Below, in pieces: positions 24,636 to 33,094 of a DNA stretch of 64,000 nucleotides. The stretch covers positions 52,296-116,295 of the forward strand of contig CALXHQ010000003.1 of the NCBI GenBank assembly GCA_944388145.1. Direction: 5' to 3'. The translations under genes were made by a program, and so were the position numbers. Position 1 is the first letter of the stretch; the number at the start of each line of letters is the position of its first letter. This DNA comes from an uncultured Gemmiger sp. GTDB lineage: Bacteria > Bacillota > Clostridia > Oscillospirales > Ruminococcaceae. The notes under the pieces are model-generated. The model worked only from the letters and a program-made list of their open reading frames with translations. It ran no database searches and was not told where the DNA came from.

Positions 24636-25352
24636 ATGGCAACCAAAGAACAGATGGCCGAGGCCGTGGCCCGCATCCGTGCCAACATGGCGGATGCCGC
24701 CCGCGCCGCCGGCCGCGACCCGGCCGACATTTTGCTGTGCGCTGCCTGCAAGACCCGCACGGTGGAGGAAGTGCGGGAGAGTGCCGCGCTGGACATTGAC
24801 CTGTTTGGTGAAAACCATGTGCAGGAGCTGGTGGAAAAGACCGACGCCGGGGCTTACCTGGGCAAGCCTGGGCATTTTATCGGCCACTTGCAGACCAACA
24901 AGGTGAATAAGGTGGTGGGCCGCGCCGCCATGATCGAGAGCGTGGACAGCCTCCACCTTCTGGACAAGGTGGAAGCTGCCGCCGCCCGGCTGGGCATCGT
25001 TCAGGACATTCTGATCGAGATCAACATCGGCGCCGAGGCAAGCAAAAGCGGCGTTTCGCCCGAGGGCTTGTGGGCGCTGGCCGATGCCGCCGAGGCAGCC
25101 GGGCACCTGCGGCTGCGGGGGCTGATGGCTATCCCGCCCGCCGATGCCTCCCCCGATGAGACCCGGGCCTTCTTTGCCCGGATGCGCCGGCTGCTGACCG
25201 AGCTGCAGGACCGCCGCTACGCCACCGCCCGGCCGGACACCCTGTCCATGGGCATGAGCGGCGACTACGAGTCCGCCATCCGGGAAGGCGCCACCATCGT
25301 ACGCATCGGCACCGCCATCTACGGCGCGCGGGATTACAGCAAAAAGCCATAA
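24636..25352 (+). CDS. YggS/PLPBP family pyridoxal phosphate-binding protein
   Basis: This 238-residue alanine-racemase-like barrel belongs to the PLP homeostasis family (UPF0001, YggS/PROSC). The Schiff-base Lys lies in LCAACKTRT near residue 37. Further family motifs are LFGENHVQELVEK, HFIGHLQTNKVNKV, EINIGAEASKSG, LMAIPP, LSMGMSGDYESAI and VRIGTAIYGAR. It carries PLP and keeps B6 and amino-acid pools balanced; it is not itself a racemase. GAGGGGA lies before the ATG. The usual partners sepF/ylmG are absent; instead a UPF0340 gene precedes it. Confidence 0.93.
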   Translation: MATKEQMAEAVARIRANMADAARAAGRDPADILLCAACKTRTVEEVRESAALDIDLFGENHVQELVEKTDAGAYLGKPGHFIGHLQTNKVNKVVGRAAMIESVDSLHLLDKVEAAAARLGIVQDILIEINIGAEASKSGVSPEGLWALADAAEAAGHLRLRGLMAIPPADASPDETRAFFARMRRLLTELQDRRYATARPDTLSMGMSGDYESAIREGATIVRIGTAIYGARDYSKKP

Positions 25353-25389
25353 CCCCGTGCCGCACATTTGATATCTGCTTGATACAGCC

Positions 25390-25430
25390 AACGCCCCGCC
25401 GGGCTTGTCCATCCGGCGGGGCGTTCTTTA
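25390..25430. terminator. Bidirectional terminator between the YggS and pentapeptide genes
   Basis: A 13-bp perfect stem (25390-25402 with 25413-25425) has a 10-nt loop and a TTCTTTATT tail. Its right end touches the stop of the convergent gene. Confidence 0.88.
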
Positions 25431-26000
25431 TTCAATCCTGATGCCCGTCCCGTCCAGCAGGCGCACCACATCGGGGAAGGAAAACCGTGCCCCTTTCAGT
25501 GTGTTGTCCGCCGGCGAGATGACATACCCCTGGGCGTCCCGGAAATCGGCTTTGTCCAGCGCACAGCGGGTAAACTGGCTTTCCCCCAGGCGGACACCGT
25601 TAAAGTCTGCACCGGCCAGTTTGCAGCTGTCAAACCGGCAGTCCCGGAACTCACAGCTGGAAAAATCGTACCCTGCCAGTGCCATGCCGGAAAAATCATT
25701 GTACTGGAACATACAGTTTTTGGTCTCCGCCAGCGGCCGGGCCAGGGCGCTTTTGCCCTGCAGGCCGCCCCAGGCAATGCCCCGGAAGGCGCAGCCCGCA
25801 AAGCAACCCTCCCGCATCTGGGTAAAGCTGAACACCACATTCGACCACTGGCAGCCCACAAAGCGGCAGCCCGCGAAGGTACAGTTTTCCACCCGCAGTT
25901 CCTGCCAGCGGCAGCGGGTGAAGGTACATTCGAAAAACTCCTGTCCCTGCAGGCTGCCGGTGAGGTTTTGCCCGTCAAAGGCTTCGTTTGTGTGGCGCAT
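25428..26000 (-). CDS. Pentapeptide repeat protein, MfpA/Qnr-like fold
   Basis: This 190-residue protein is built almost wholly of pentapeptide repeats (A/C-D/N-L/F-x-x): FFECTFTRCRWQELRVENCTF early, and YDFSSCEFRDCRFDSCKL then ADFNGVRLGESQFTRCALDKADF later. A non-repeat spacer near residues 72-95 splits the quadrilateral helix in two, as in Qnr proteins. The C-terminus (RFSFPDVVRLLDGTGIRIE) forms the capping helix typical of this group. Such proteins can mimic DNA and protect gyrase, but most chromosomal members have no proven role. It lies last in a minus-strand operon after an SMC-like AAA protein. GGGAGG precedes the ATG. Confidence 0.85.
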   Translation of the reverse strand: MRHTNEAFDGQNLTGSLQGQEFFECTFTRCRWQELRVENCTFAGCRFVGCQWSNVVFSFTQMREGCFAGCAFRGIAWGGLQGKSALARPLAETKNCMFQYNDFSGMALAGYDFSSCEFRDCRFDSCKLAGADFNGVRLGESQFTRCALDKADFRDAQGYVISPADNTLKGARFSFPDVVRLLDGTGIRIE

Positions 26001-26032
26001 GGGGCTGCCCTCCCAATCAGCTGTCCGGCCGG

Positions 26033-26926
26033 TTATCCGCGGCCACGTTCTGCTTGCCCGCCGTCAGGCTCGTTAAATTCACCGGCGTGGCTGGCAAAAA
26101 AACGGCGGTAGAGCTGCACGTTCTCCAGCTCCGTCCAGCGGCGCGGCCGGGGCGGGTCGGCATCCAAATCGTAAACTTTGGCCCCTTTCAGCGCCAGCAG
26201 GAAAGGAGAATGGGTAGCGATAACCAGCTGGCAGCCGAAAAACCGGGTCGCATCCTGCAAAAAATCCGCCAGCTCCAGCACGCGAGCGGGGGCCAGGCTA
26301 TTCTCCGGCTCGTCCAACAGGTAGAGGGCGTTCTCGGTGATCTTTTGGGTAAAATAGAGCATGGCGCTCTCGCCGTTGGAGCGGGTGCGCACATTGCCCA
26401 TCAGCTGGCCGCGGGTATAGCGGGATTTCGACTTGCTGCGGGCGGCGTTTGCCCGCTTGAGCTGTTCGTAGTCCTCCAGCGAGTGGAGCTGAAAATGGGC
26501 GTAGCGGGCGTCGGTATACTCGGCAAAGACTTCCTCCCGCCGGCGGTCGATCCCGTCGTTCAGCGCCCGCAGGTCCAGCATCCAGGAAAACACATCGTCA
26601 CTGGTGATGATGCGGCTGCCCGGCGGGGGTTCGCCCCCGTCGGCGCTGCACAGCCGCAGATAGTCCGGCAGGAAGCTGGTGCGGTTGAAGGCCGCATCCC
26701 GGGCCAGGCCCAGCTTTTCAGCCATGACATTCAGCGCGGTGGTCTTTCCGCAGCCATTGCCGCCGTACAGGATGGTGACCGGCTCAAATTCCAGCTCGGA
26801 GATTCCCCGGCCGGCCAGCACCCGGAAGGGATAATAGCTGTCATAGCAGGTCATGCGCTGCCGGGCAAAAAAGCGCCATTCCGCCTCCCTGTCCGGGAAC
26901 CGAAAGCGGGTCAAATACAAAGCCAT
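26033..26926 (-). CDS. SMC/RecF-like AAA ATPase
   Basis: This 297-residue ABC-type ATPase has Walker A (ILYGGNGCGKTT) near residue 55, a Q-loop region, the signature helix SNGESAM near 203, Walker B (ALYLLDEPENSLAP) near 220 and the His switch VIATHSPFLL near 250. The short helical arm (~120-190) is much smaller than in SMC proteins. It resembles the stand-alone predicted ATPases that annotate as AAA family and YbbL-like. Its target is unknown. It stands in an operon between a GDPD gene (33 bp upstream) and a pentapeptide repeat gene (32 bp downstream), a combination that might act in stress or DNA protection. Confidence 0.82.
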   Translation of the reverse strand: MALYLTRFRFPDREAEWRFFARQRMTCYDSYYPFRVLAGRGISELEFEPVTILYGGNGCGKTTALNVMAEKLGLARDAAFNRTSFLPDYLRLCSADGGEPPPGSRIITSDDVFSWMLDLRALNDGIDRRREEVFAEYTDARYAHFQLHSLEDYEQLKRANAARSKSKSRYTRGQLMGNVRTRSNGESAMLYFTQKITENALYLLDEPENSLAPARVLELADFLQDATRFFGCQLVIATHSPFLLALKGAKVYDLDADPPRPRRWTELENVQLYRRFFASHAGEFNEPDGGQAERGRG

Positions 26927-26959
26927 TGGGGGCCTCCGGCGGCTGCACGACGCGCCGCA

Positions 26960-27814
26960 TTATTTTTGATACCTGGCCGAGGGCAGATACCACTGGAAAA
27001 TCACCGCATCGTTTGTCTCTTCCAGTCGGGCGGTGTCATCGGTGGGCAGGGCGGTCCAGTAGAGCATCATGGCGCCCAGCCGCCTGGCCAGTCTGACGGC
27101 GCTGTTGCGGGGGGCCGGGCACCAGGCGATAAAATCCGGCCTGCCCAAAAAGTTGCCCGCCAGGTGGCTCATCACAAAGGCAGGGACCAGGCCGGCACCT
27201 TCCCGGCGGAAGCTGCTGGTGGAATCCGCCAGCTGGCCACGCAGCACATGCGGCGCAAATTTGCGGATGCGCCGCACCACCCGGGGGTCAAAGCTCTCGA
27301 TGCAGTAGCACCCCGCATACCCCTGCAGCTGATCCAGCACCGCCCGGCACAGTGCGTCCAGATAAGCGCCACTGTAAGATGCCCGGCTTTTGATCTCGAC
27401 AATCAGCGGCACGCGCCCTTCCACCAGATCCAGCGCCTGAGAAAACAGGGGTGGATGATGGGCAGTGCCTGCCAGCCGCAGGCCGGAAACCTGCTGCCAG
27501 GTAAAGTCCCGCACCCAGCCGTGGACGCCGGTCATACGGTCCAGTGTATCGTCATGAAAGACCACCAGCTGCCGGTCGCTGGTGAACTGCACATCCAGCT
27601 CGATGCCGTAGCCCGCATTGACCGCCGCCGCAAAGGCGGGCAGGCTGTTTTCCGGCGTGGACTGATCCCGGGCAAACAAGCCCCGGTGGGCATAGTTCCA
27701 CCCCGCAAAGGGCGGCCGCAATGCCCTGCGCCCCCGAGATGGGCAGACCAGAAACAGCGTGCCAGCGCAGACCAGCGCTGCACAGGCCAGCAACACAATA
27801 CAGCAGACAAGCAT
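26960..27814 (-). CDS. Glycerophosphodiester phosphodiesterase, membrane-anchored
   Basis: This 284-residue protein has an N-terminal TM anchor (residues 1-24, LVCCIVLLACAALVCAGTLF) and a GDPD TIM barrel. Catalytic motifs are YAHRG, PENSLPAF, GIELDVQ, FHDDTLDRMTG and VPLIVEIKS. It would hydrolyse glycerophosphodiesters, or the glycerol phosphates of lipoteichoic acid, at the membrane surface. ATG 27814 follows GAAAGGA; the longer frame adds a non-conserved basic stretch. It is first in the operon with the AAA and pentapeptide genes and has its own promoter. Confidence 0.88.
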   Translation of the reverse strand: MLVCCIVLLACAALVCAGTLFLVCPSRGRRALRPPFAGWNYAHRGLFARDQSTPENSLPAFAAAVNAGYGIELDVQFTSDRQLVVFHDDTLDRMTGVHGWVRDFTWQQVSGLRLAGTAHHPPLFSQALDLVEGRVPLIVEIKSRASYSGAYLDALCRAVLDQLQGYAGCYCIESFDPRVVRRIRKFAPHVLRGQLADSTSSFRREGAGLVPAFVMSHLAGNFLGRPDFIAWCPAPRNSAVRLARRLGAMMLYWTALPTDDTARLEETNDAVIFQWYLPSARYQK

Positions 27815-27908
27815 TTCCGGTTTCCTTTCTCCCTGCGCGCTGCGGGGGCAGGCGGCATCCGCCGCCGGGTTATTTTCTCTTGTTTTGTTGTTTTCTCTGT
27901 TTTTTATT

Positions 27909-27937
27909 ATTGTACCGCGAACGGCGGGCGATGGCAA
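27909..27937 (-). promoter_or_regulatory. Promoter of the GDPD operon
   Basis: On the minus strand, TTGCCA (27932-27937) and TACAAT (27909-27914) are spaced by 17 bp. The 27815-28127 gap holds this promoter and, on the plus side, AT-rich sequence before the two-component operon (GATAAT and TATTAT elements at 28021-28036 without a good -35). Confidence 0.65.
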
Positions 27938-28127
27938 CCGTTCCGGCGATGGGGGCGGGCATTGCAGACAAATTTGTAAAAAACTTTCAGAAACATTTCA
28001 CAATTCAGCCATACCTGGCGGATAATATGGTATTATACAAAATAAGGGATAGAAGGCGCCCGGCGGTATGGCTGTCCGGGGGCAATTGTGCGGCGGGCCA
28101 TTTTCCGCCCGCCAAGGAGGGGTTATT

Positions 28128-28814
28128 ATGGCAAAGATCCTGATCGTTGATGACGAGCCGCGCATCCGGGACTTGATCCGGGAGCATCTGCAGCACGCCG
28201 GCTTTACCTGCCTGGAGGCAGGCGACGGCACCGCGGCGCTGTCCACCCTGTCCGGCGAGAGCGTGGATCTGGTGATCCTGGATATTATGATGCCCTTTAT
28301 GGACGGCATGACCTGCCTGCGGGAGATGCGTACCCGCCGCATAATGACGCCGGTGATCATGCTGACCGCCCGCAGCGAGGAATACGACAAGCTGGCCGGT
28401 CTGGAGGGCGGCGCCGATGACTACGTGGTCAAGCCCTTCTCTCCGCGGGAGCTGGTGGCCCGGGTGAAGGCGGTGCTCTCCCGCACCATGCCCAAGGGCG
28501 AGGGAACCGGCAGCGTCTACCGTTTTGGCGACCTGACCATTGACACCGCCAGCCACACCGTCAAGGTGGATGGGCAGGAGTGCTCGCTGACACCCAAGGA
28601 GTTTGACCTGCTGGTCTTTCTGGTCAGCAACAAAGGCATTGCCCTCTCCCGGGAGAAGATCCTGCAGAAGGTGTGGAACTACGATTATTACGGTGAGGAC
28701 CGCACCGTGGACACGCACATCAAGATGCTGCGCAGCCACCTGGGGAAATGCCGCAGCTACATTGTGACAGTGTGGGGCATCGGGTACAAGTTTGACCCCG
28801 ATGTTACCCTGTGA
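28128..28814 (+). CDS. OmpR/PhoB family response regulator
   Basis: This 228-residue regulator has a receiver domain (residues 1-115) and a C-terminal winged helix (~130-225). The acidic pocket (DDEPR), phospho-acceptor Asp in LVILDIMMPFMDGM, Thr in LTARSE and Lys in VVKPFSP are all present. The effector has the typical LTPKEFDLLVFLVSN and the recognition-helix region TVDTHIKMLRSHL. ATG 28128 follows AAGGAGGGG. The sensor kinase gene starts 24 bp after the stop, so they form one operon. Its signal is not evident; the neighbouring C39 protease gene may be a target. Confidence 0.93.
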   Translation: MAKILIVDDEPRIRDLIREHLQHAGFTCLEAGDGTAALSTLSGESVDLVILDIMMPFMDGMTCLREMRTRRIMTPVIMLTARSEEYDKLAGLEGGADDYVVKPFSPRELVARVKAVLSRTMPKGEGTGSVYRFGDLTIDTASHTVKVDGQECSLTPKEFDLLVFLVSNKGIALSREKILQKVWNYDYYGEDRTVDTHIKMLRSHLGKCRSYIVTVWGIGYKFDPDVTL

Positions 28815-28838
28815 CCCTGCCGGGAGGCCTGACCTGAT

Positions 28839-30377
28839 TTGAAGCGGAACCATTTGCCCGCTGCCGGCAAAAAACACCCCCACAGCATCCAGCTGGGGGT
28901 GCAGGGGCAGCTGATCCTGTTTATGGGCGGCGTGACGCTGGTGGCGCTGCTGAGCGTGTGGGTGCTGATCACCTTTATCCTGCAGCCCCAGTACAATCGT
29001 ACCATGCGCGCCAGCATGGAGAGCAAGCTGGCCGCCGTGATTACCCGCATCGACGCCAGCGATGCGCCGCTGGTCCAGTACAGCCTGTGGGGCACCACCC
29101 CCAACAGCCAGTTCTGGCAGGACTTTTACGCCGACATTGAAAACGGCACCCTGGATGTGGACAACTGCTGTGTGGACATCAGCGACCGCACCTGCCGCAG
29201 CATCCAGTATATCGAGAATCTTTACCCCTGTATCCTGCACGAGAGCATGGGCTCCCTGGGCGGTCTGTCAATGACCACCGCCAATACCCCGCTGTCCATC
29301 CAGCTGCGCCAGCAGCTGTTTGACAGCGGCAACCTCTACAAGATCATCGATTCCGGCGGCAGCCGGCAGATGGTGGTGGGCGGCCTTTCAGCCAACGGCG
29401 ATTATGCGGTGATCATTTCCACCAGCTTGGCCCAAATCGAGACGGCGGCACTGGTGCTTTCCAAGATGCTGCCGCCCATCGCGCTGGCCACCCTGGTGGC
29501 GGTGGTACTGTTCGCCGTGGTGTTCAGCCGCTGGTTCACCCAGCCGGTACGCAAGCTCAGCGCCGGCGCCCGGGAGATGGCCGAAGGCAACTATGACATT
29601 CACGTGGACGTGCGCCGCCGGGATGAGCTGGGCCTGCTGGCACAGGAGTTCAACCACATGGCCGATGAGGTCAAGCGATCGGCGCAGCTGGAGCGGGACA
29701 TCTTAGCCAACGTCAGCCATGACCTGCGCACCCCGCTGACCCTCATCAAGGGCTACGCCGAGACGGTGCGGGACATCACCGGCGACAATGCCGACCGCCG
29801 CACCGAGCAGTGCAACATCATTGTGGATGAGACCGACCGTCTGTCCAACCTGGTCAACAGTGTTATGGAGCTGAGCAAGGTTTCCAGCGGTGCCGAAAAG
29901 CCCAACCTGGTCACCTTTGACATGAGCCAGCTCTGCTTTGAGGTGGCCGGCCGCTACGACGCCGTCTGTGATCAGAACGGCTGGACGCTGAAGCTGGAGG
30001 CTGACCAGGAGTGCATTGTCCAGGCCGACCCGGATATGATGGAGCGGGTGCTGCACAACCTGCTGGGCAATGCCACCCACCACATAGGGCAGGACGGCAT
30101 TTTTGTGCTGCGCTGCCTGCCGATGCAGGCCGGCGGCTGCCGGGTGGAAGTGGAGGACCACGGCCCCGGCATCCTGCCCGAGGACCTGCCCCACGTGTTT
30201 GATCGATACTACCGTGCCCGCAGCGATCAGGGCAAGGCGGGTTCCGGCCTGGGGCTGTCCATCACCAAGGCGATCCTGCAGCAGCACGGGTTTGCCTTCG
30301 GCGTCAACAGCACGCCGGGCCACGGTGCAACCTTCTGGTTTGAGATGAAGGACACCCGCACACAGCCAAAGGAGTAA
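28839..30377 (+). CDS. Membrane sensor histidine kinase
   Basis: This 512-residue kinase is the partner of the preceding response regulator. Two TM helices (~25-48 and ~205-230) flank an extracellular sensor domain of ~155 residues that contains three Cys. HAMP follows (~230-282), then the HisKA box NVSHDLRTPLTLIKGYAE, an N box (HNLLGNATHH), the G1 motif EDHGPGILPEDL and G2 GSGLGLSI. Translation appears to start at TTG 28839 with GGGAGG upstream; no ATG is available before the first TM helix. The extracellular Cys could make it sensitive to redox state. A terminator follows 10 bp after the stop. Confidence 0.92.
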   Translation: MKRNHLPAAGKKHPHSIQLGVQGQLILFMGGVTLVALLSVWVLITFILQPQYNRTMRASMESKLAAVITRIDASDAPLVQYSLWGTTPNSQFWQDFYADIENGTLDVDNCCVDISDRTCRSIQYIENLYPCILHESMGSLGGLSMTTANTPLSIQLRQQLFDSGNLYKIIDSGGSRQMVVGGLSANGDYAVIISTSLAQIETAALVLSKMLPPIALATLVAVVLFAVVFSRWFTQPVRKLSAGAREMAEGNYDIHVDVRRRDELGLLAQEFNHMADEVKRSAQLERDILANVSHDLRTPLTLIKGYAETVRDITGDNADRRTEQCNIIVDETDRLSNLVNSVMELSKVSSGAEKPNLVTFDMSQLCFEVAGRYDAVCDQNGWTLKLEADQECIVQADPDMMERVLHNLLGNATHHIGQDGIFVLRCLPMQAGGCRVEVEDHGPGILPEDLPHVFDRYYRARSDQGKAGSGLGLSITKAILQQHGFAFGVNSTPGHGATFWFEMKDTRTQPKE

Positions 30378-30387
30378 ACACAATCCA

Positions 30388-30455
30388 GGTGCCTGCCCAG
30401 GGGCGCGATCGGTGAGCAATGTTCTGCGAAACCGCGCCCGGGGCAGGCACTTTTA
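30388..30455 (+). terminator. Terminator of the two-component operon
   Basis: Long arms (GTGCCTGCCC with GGGCAGGCAC, extended by GGGCGCG/CGCGCCC) close around a ~25-nt loop and are followed by TTTTAC. Confidence 0.8.
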
Positions 30456-30569
30456 CATTTCTGATACAACTTTGATGCACAACTGCGGCTTTCCGGATAC
30501 AATCCGCTGGTATGATACCATCAACAGCCCGGGGGAGCTTCCCCAGGGCAGGAAAGGTGGTAATCGGGA

Positions 30570-31412
30570 ATGCGGCAATCTCACAGGAACGTACGCCGCC
30601 ATGGCGGTACGGCGGTGCTTTGGGGAATCAGCTTTTTGCTGGTCGCCTTTGCGCTGCTTTTGATGACCAGCTGCGACAATGCCAAGGCGGTGGCCGCCAT
30701 GGCGGATTTTTTGCAACCGAAGGCCTGCCCTGCCACCCCCGCCGGGGGTAAGACTTTGCTCCCTGAGGAACCCGCCGCGGACGCCCTGCCCGGTCAGGCA
30801 GCCCCCGTCCCCGAGGTGGAACTGCAGCTGCAAAACCCGGAGCTGCCCAACGGCTGCGAGGTGACCAGCCTGGCGATGGTGCTTTCCGCCCAGGGCTACC
30901 CGGCCGACAAGGTGGCACTGGCCGAGACCAGCCTGCCCCGGGAAGAGTTCTGGTACGACGACACCGGTATGCGCCATGGTCCCGACCCGGATACCGCCTA
31001 CGCCGGTGACCCGGCCAGCCAGACCGGCGGCTGGTACTGCCTGGAAGGGCCCATTGTGGAAGCTGCCAATGACTGGATTGCAGCAAACGGCGGCGGTGCT
31101 TCGGCCTATGTGCTCACCGGTATGACCCGGGACACGCTGGATGCGCTGGCTCAGGCGGGCACGCCGCTGGTGGTCTGGGTCACCCGGGAATACGCGCCGG
31201 TGGAATACGCCGACTACTTTGCCTGGCAGCTGCCGGACGGCAGCAATTACACCCCCTACAACAACCTGCACTGCGTGGTTCTGGCCGGGGAGCAGGACGG
31301 CATGTACCGCATTGCCGACCCGCTGAACGGCTGGCAGCAGGTGGACCCCGAAACCTTCTGGCAGAGCTTTTCCGCCATGGGCTGCCGCGCTGTGGCCATC
31401 AATCCGGACTGA
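30570..31412 (+). CDS. Secreted C39-like cysteine peptidase
   Basis: This 280-residue protein has an N-terminal hydrophobic export/anchor segment (residues 14-34, ending LLLMTSC; a lipobox is possible), a linker and a C39_2-type papain-like domain. The catalytic Cys is in NPELPNGCEVTSLAMVL near residue 97, the His in NLHCVVLAGEQDGMY near 237, and the Asp in RIADPLNGW. Family members cleave after double Gly or act on the cell wall; the substrate here is unknown. It directly follows the two-component operon and could belong to its regulon. It is followed by a perfect-stem terminator. Confidence 0.82.
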   Translation: MRQSHRNVRRHGGTAVLWGISFLLVAFALLLMTSCDNAKAVAAMADFLQPKACPATPAGGKTLLPEEPAADALPGQAAPVPEVELQLQNPELPNGCEVTSLAMVLSAQGYPADKVALAETSLPREEFWYDDTGMRHGPDPDTAYAGDPASQTGGWYCLEGPIVEAANDWIAANGGGASAYVLTGMTRDTLDALAQAGTPLVVWVTREYAPVEYADYFAWQLPDGSNYTPYNNLHCVVLAGEQDGMYRIADPLNGWQQVDPETFWQSFSAMGCRAVAINPD

Positions 31413-31418
31413 CAACAC

Positions 31419-31456
31419 AAAACCGCTGCCCCTTCAACCGGGGCAGCGGTTTTTGT
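31419..31456. terminator. Bidirectional terminator between the C39 peptidase and cyclophilin genes
   Basis: AAAACCGCTGCCCC pairs with GGGGCAGCGGTTTT around a short loop, with T and A runs on both flanks. Confidence 0.92.
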
Positions 31457-31477
31457 ATTGTCAGCAGAAAGCGGTGC

Positions 31478-31954
31478 TTACGCCTCCACCACGCGGACAG
31501 TGGCCATCACCACAGGGGTGCGGGGGCAGTCGTTCCAGTCGGTGGGGGTGTTGGCAATCTCATCCACCACATCCATGCCGGCGACCACATGGCCAAAAGC
31601 CGCATAGTCACCGTCCAGATGGGGCGCGTCGGCATGCATGATAAAGAACTGGCTGCCGGCAGAGTTGGGGTCCATGGCGCGGGCCATGCTGATGACGCCC
31701 CGGGTGTGTTTGATGGGATTGGGCACACCATTGCGGGCAAATTCGCCCTTGATGCTCCAGCCGGGACCGCCGGTACCATTGCCCACCGGGTCACCGCCCT
31801 GGATCATAAAGCCGGGAATGATGCGGTGGAAGGTCAGGCCGTCGTAAAAGCCCTGGTTCACCAGCTTGAGAAAATTTTCGCAGGTGATGGGGGCTGCGGT
31901 GGGGTCCAGTTCAATGTCGATGGTTTTGCCGTTTTGCATGGTGATACGTACCAT
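31478..31954 (-). CDS. Cyclophilin-type peptidyl-prolyl isomerase
   Basis: This 158-residue cyclophilin catalyses cis-trans isomerisation of Xaa-Pro bonds. Catalytic and binding residues are visible in FHRIIPGFMIQGGDP (Arg, Phe, Gln), GSQFFIMHADAPHLDG and YAAFGHVVAGMDVVD. No signal peptide is present, so it should be cytoplasmic. The start at 31954 follows AAGGAGAG. The upstream gene is a zinc-dependent phospholipase C-like protein, 61 bp away on the same strand. The length matches minimal bacterial cyclophilins. Confidence 0.95.
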   Translation of the reverse strand: MVRITMQNGKTIDIELDPTAAPITCENFLKLVNQGFYDGLTFHRIIPGFMIQGGDPVGNGTGGPGWSIKGEFARNGVPNPIKHTRGVISMARAMDPNSAGSQFFIMHADAPHLDGDYAAFGHVVAGMDVVDEIANTPTDWNDCPRTPVVMATVRVVEA

Positions 31955-32015
31955 ACCATTTCTCTCCTTTGGTGTTTTTTGTGGGATCGGCGCCGCCGCG
32001 GCGGCATCCGTCGGA

Positions 32016-32963
32016 TCAGTTGGCTGCAGAGGCCGGCGGCTCGGGGGCCGGCGGGGTCTCAGGGGTGTGCAGCGGATCACTCTGGGCGGTGGGACGCCCC
32101 TCGGTGTAGCTCATACTGCCCAGCAGCGTAAAAAAGCGGGAGGCGGGCATTTTGCCGGTCCAGTATTCCAGCGCGCCCAATATGTACAGGGCGCTGCGCT
32201 TTTCCGCCTGGCGCAGCAGCGTGAAGGCGCCGCCCTGGCATTGTTCCCCGGTGAAAGGGTTCTGCCAGGTTTCGGGCAGGTTGCCGGTCAGCTGCCGCGG
32301 GCTGACATGCCCGGTGATAAACCCGCGTCCGCCAAACAGCGGTTCCACCAGCCAGAACAATGCCCGCCGGATTCCCCACCGGGAGGGAAACAACCCACGC
32401 ACCCGGTACAGGTGATAGAAGGCATCGGCCAGATGTTCCACCGTCACATCCATGCCGTATACCTCCAACAGGCAGGTGTGCAGCAGCGCCGTTACCTCAG
32501 CCAGATCAGGGCCGGGCATCATGGGGCTGGTATCTCCGGCGGGTACCAGCGCCGAACCGGTATCCTCGGCGTGGAGGGTGGAGTCCAGCGCGATCTCAAA
32601 ATAGCCGTGCCCGCCTGCCCCGGCGTAGGGCATGCCGGGCTGGCAGACCGCCGCCACATAGGGGTGCAGCACCGTGTCTGCTGCATAGTGGCTCAAAAAA
32701 CCCAGCGCATAATCGATCTGCGCCCGGGTCTTGACATGGCTGAGCAGGCTCTTCAAAAAGGCGCCGGTGTTCTCCTCATGCATACGGTTGCCAAGCTCCG
32801 GCAGGTTTACGCTGCGCTTGCGGGCGGGTTTCCACACCTCAAAGCAGAACAGCGCGTCCGGGCCGTTGGCGCCTGCGGCAAAGGCTTCCGGGCAGTGGAT
32901 TGTATAGTGCGCCGCCTTTGCCGCGCGGCGGGCGGTGCGCAGATGGGTATATCCTTCCGGCAT
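32016..32963 (-). CDS. Zinc-dependent phospholipase C-like protein
   Basis: This 315-residue protein fits the zinc-dependent PLC family (S1-P1 nuclease/PLC fold). Likely metal ligands lie in GYTHLRTAR, HYTIHCPEAFAAGANGPD and LGFLSHYAADTVLHPY, plus a later HGYFEIALDS. There is no signal peptide, unlike classical secreted alpha-toxins, and housekeeping-like PLC-domain proteins of this type are common in clostridia. Start: of three closely spaced ATGs, 32963 (MPEGYTH) is best placed relative to AGAAGG. A Pro/Ala-rich tail of ~30 residues ends the protein. It is probably co-transcribed with the cyclophilin gene. Confidence 0.8.
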   Translation of the reverse strand: MPEGYTHLRTARRAAKAAHYTIHCPEAFAAGANGPDALFCFEVWKPARKRSVNLPELGNRMHEENTGAFLKSLLSHVKTRAQIDYALGFLSHYAADTVLHPYVAAVCQPGMPYAGAGGHGYFEIALDSTLHAEDTGSALVPAGDTSPMMPGPDLAEVTALLHTCLLEVYGMDVTVEHLADAFYHLYRVRGLFPSRWGIRRALFWLVEPLFGGRGFITGHVSPRQLTGNLPETWQNPFTGEQCQGGAFTLLRQAEKRSALYILGALEYWTGKMPASRFFTLLGSMSYTEGRPTAQSDPLHTPETPPAPEPPASAAN

Positions 32964-33007
32964 GGTCATCATCCTTCTGGGGCGGCAGTTGCCCGCCCTG
33001 CCCCACT

Positions 33008-33036
33008 ATTGTACACGAAACCGCGCCGGGATGCAA
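33008..33036 (-). promoter_or_regulatory. Promoter of the PLC-like/cyclophilin operon
   Basis: On the minus strand, TTGCAT (33031-33036) and TACAAT (33008-33013) are spaced by 17 bp. It overlaps the terminator hairpin of the upstream MFS gene. Confidence 0.65.
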
Positions 33037-33059
33037 TGCGCAGCGCATCCCGGCGCGGT
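33020..33059 (-). terminator. Hairpin after the MFS gene
   Basis: A 15-bp perfect stem (33020-33034 with 33045-33059) has a 10-nt loop. Only TTTCG follows on the minus strand, so termination may be partial. Confidence 0.65.
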
Positions 33060-33094
33060 CACAGTTTGAGCGGGAAATCACCTGCCCCGCAGGA

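Noticed and set aside
25428-26000. Acquired quinolone resistance (qnr) gene
   Set aside because: Composition and operon context are chromosomal, and similarity is only at the fold and C-terminal cap level.
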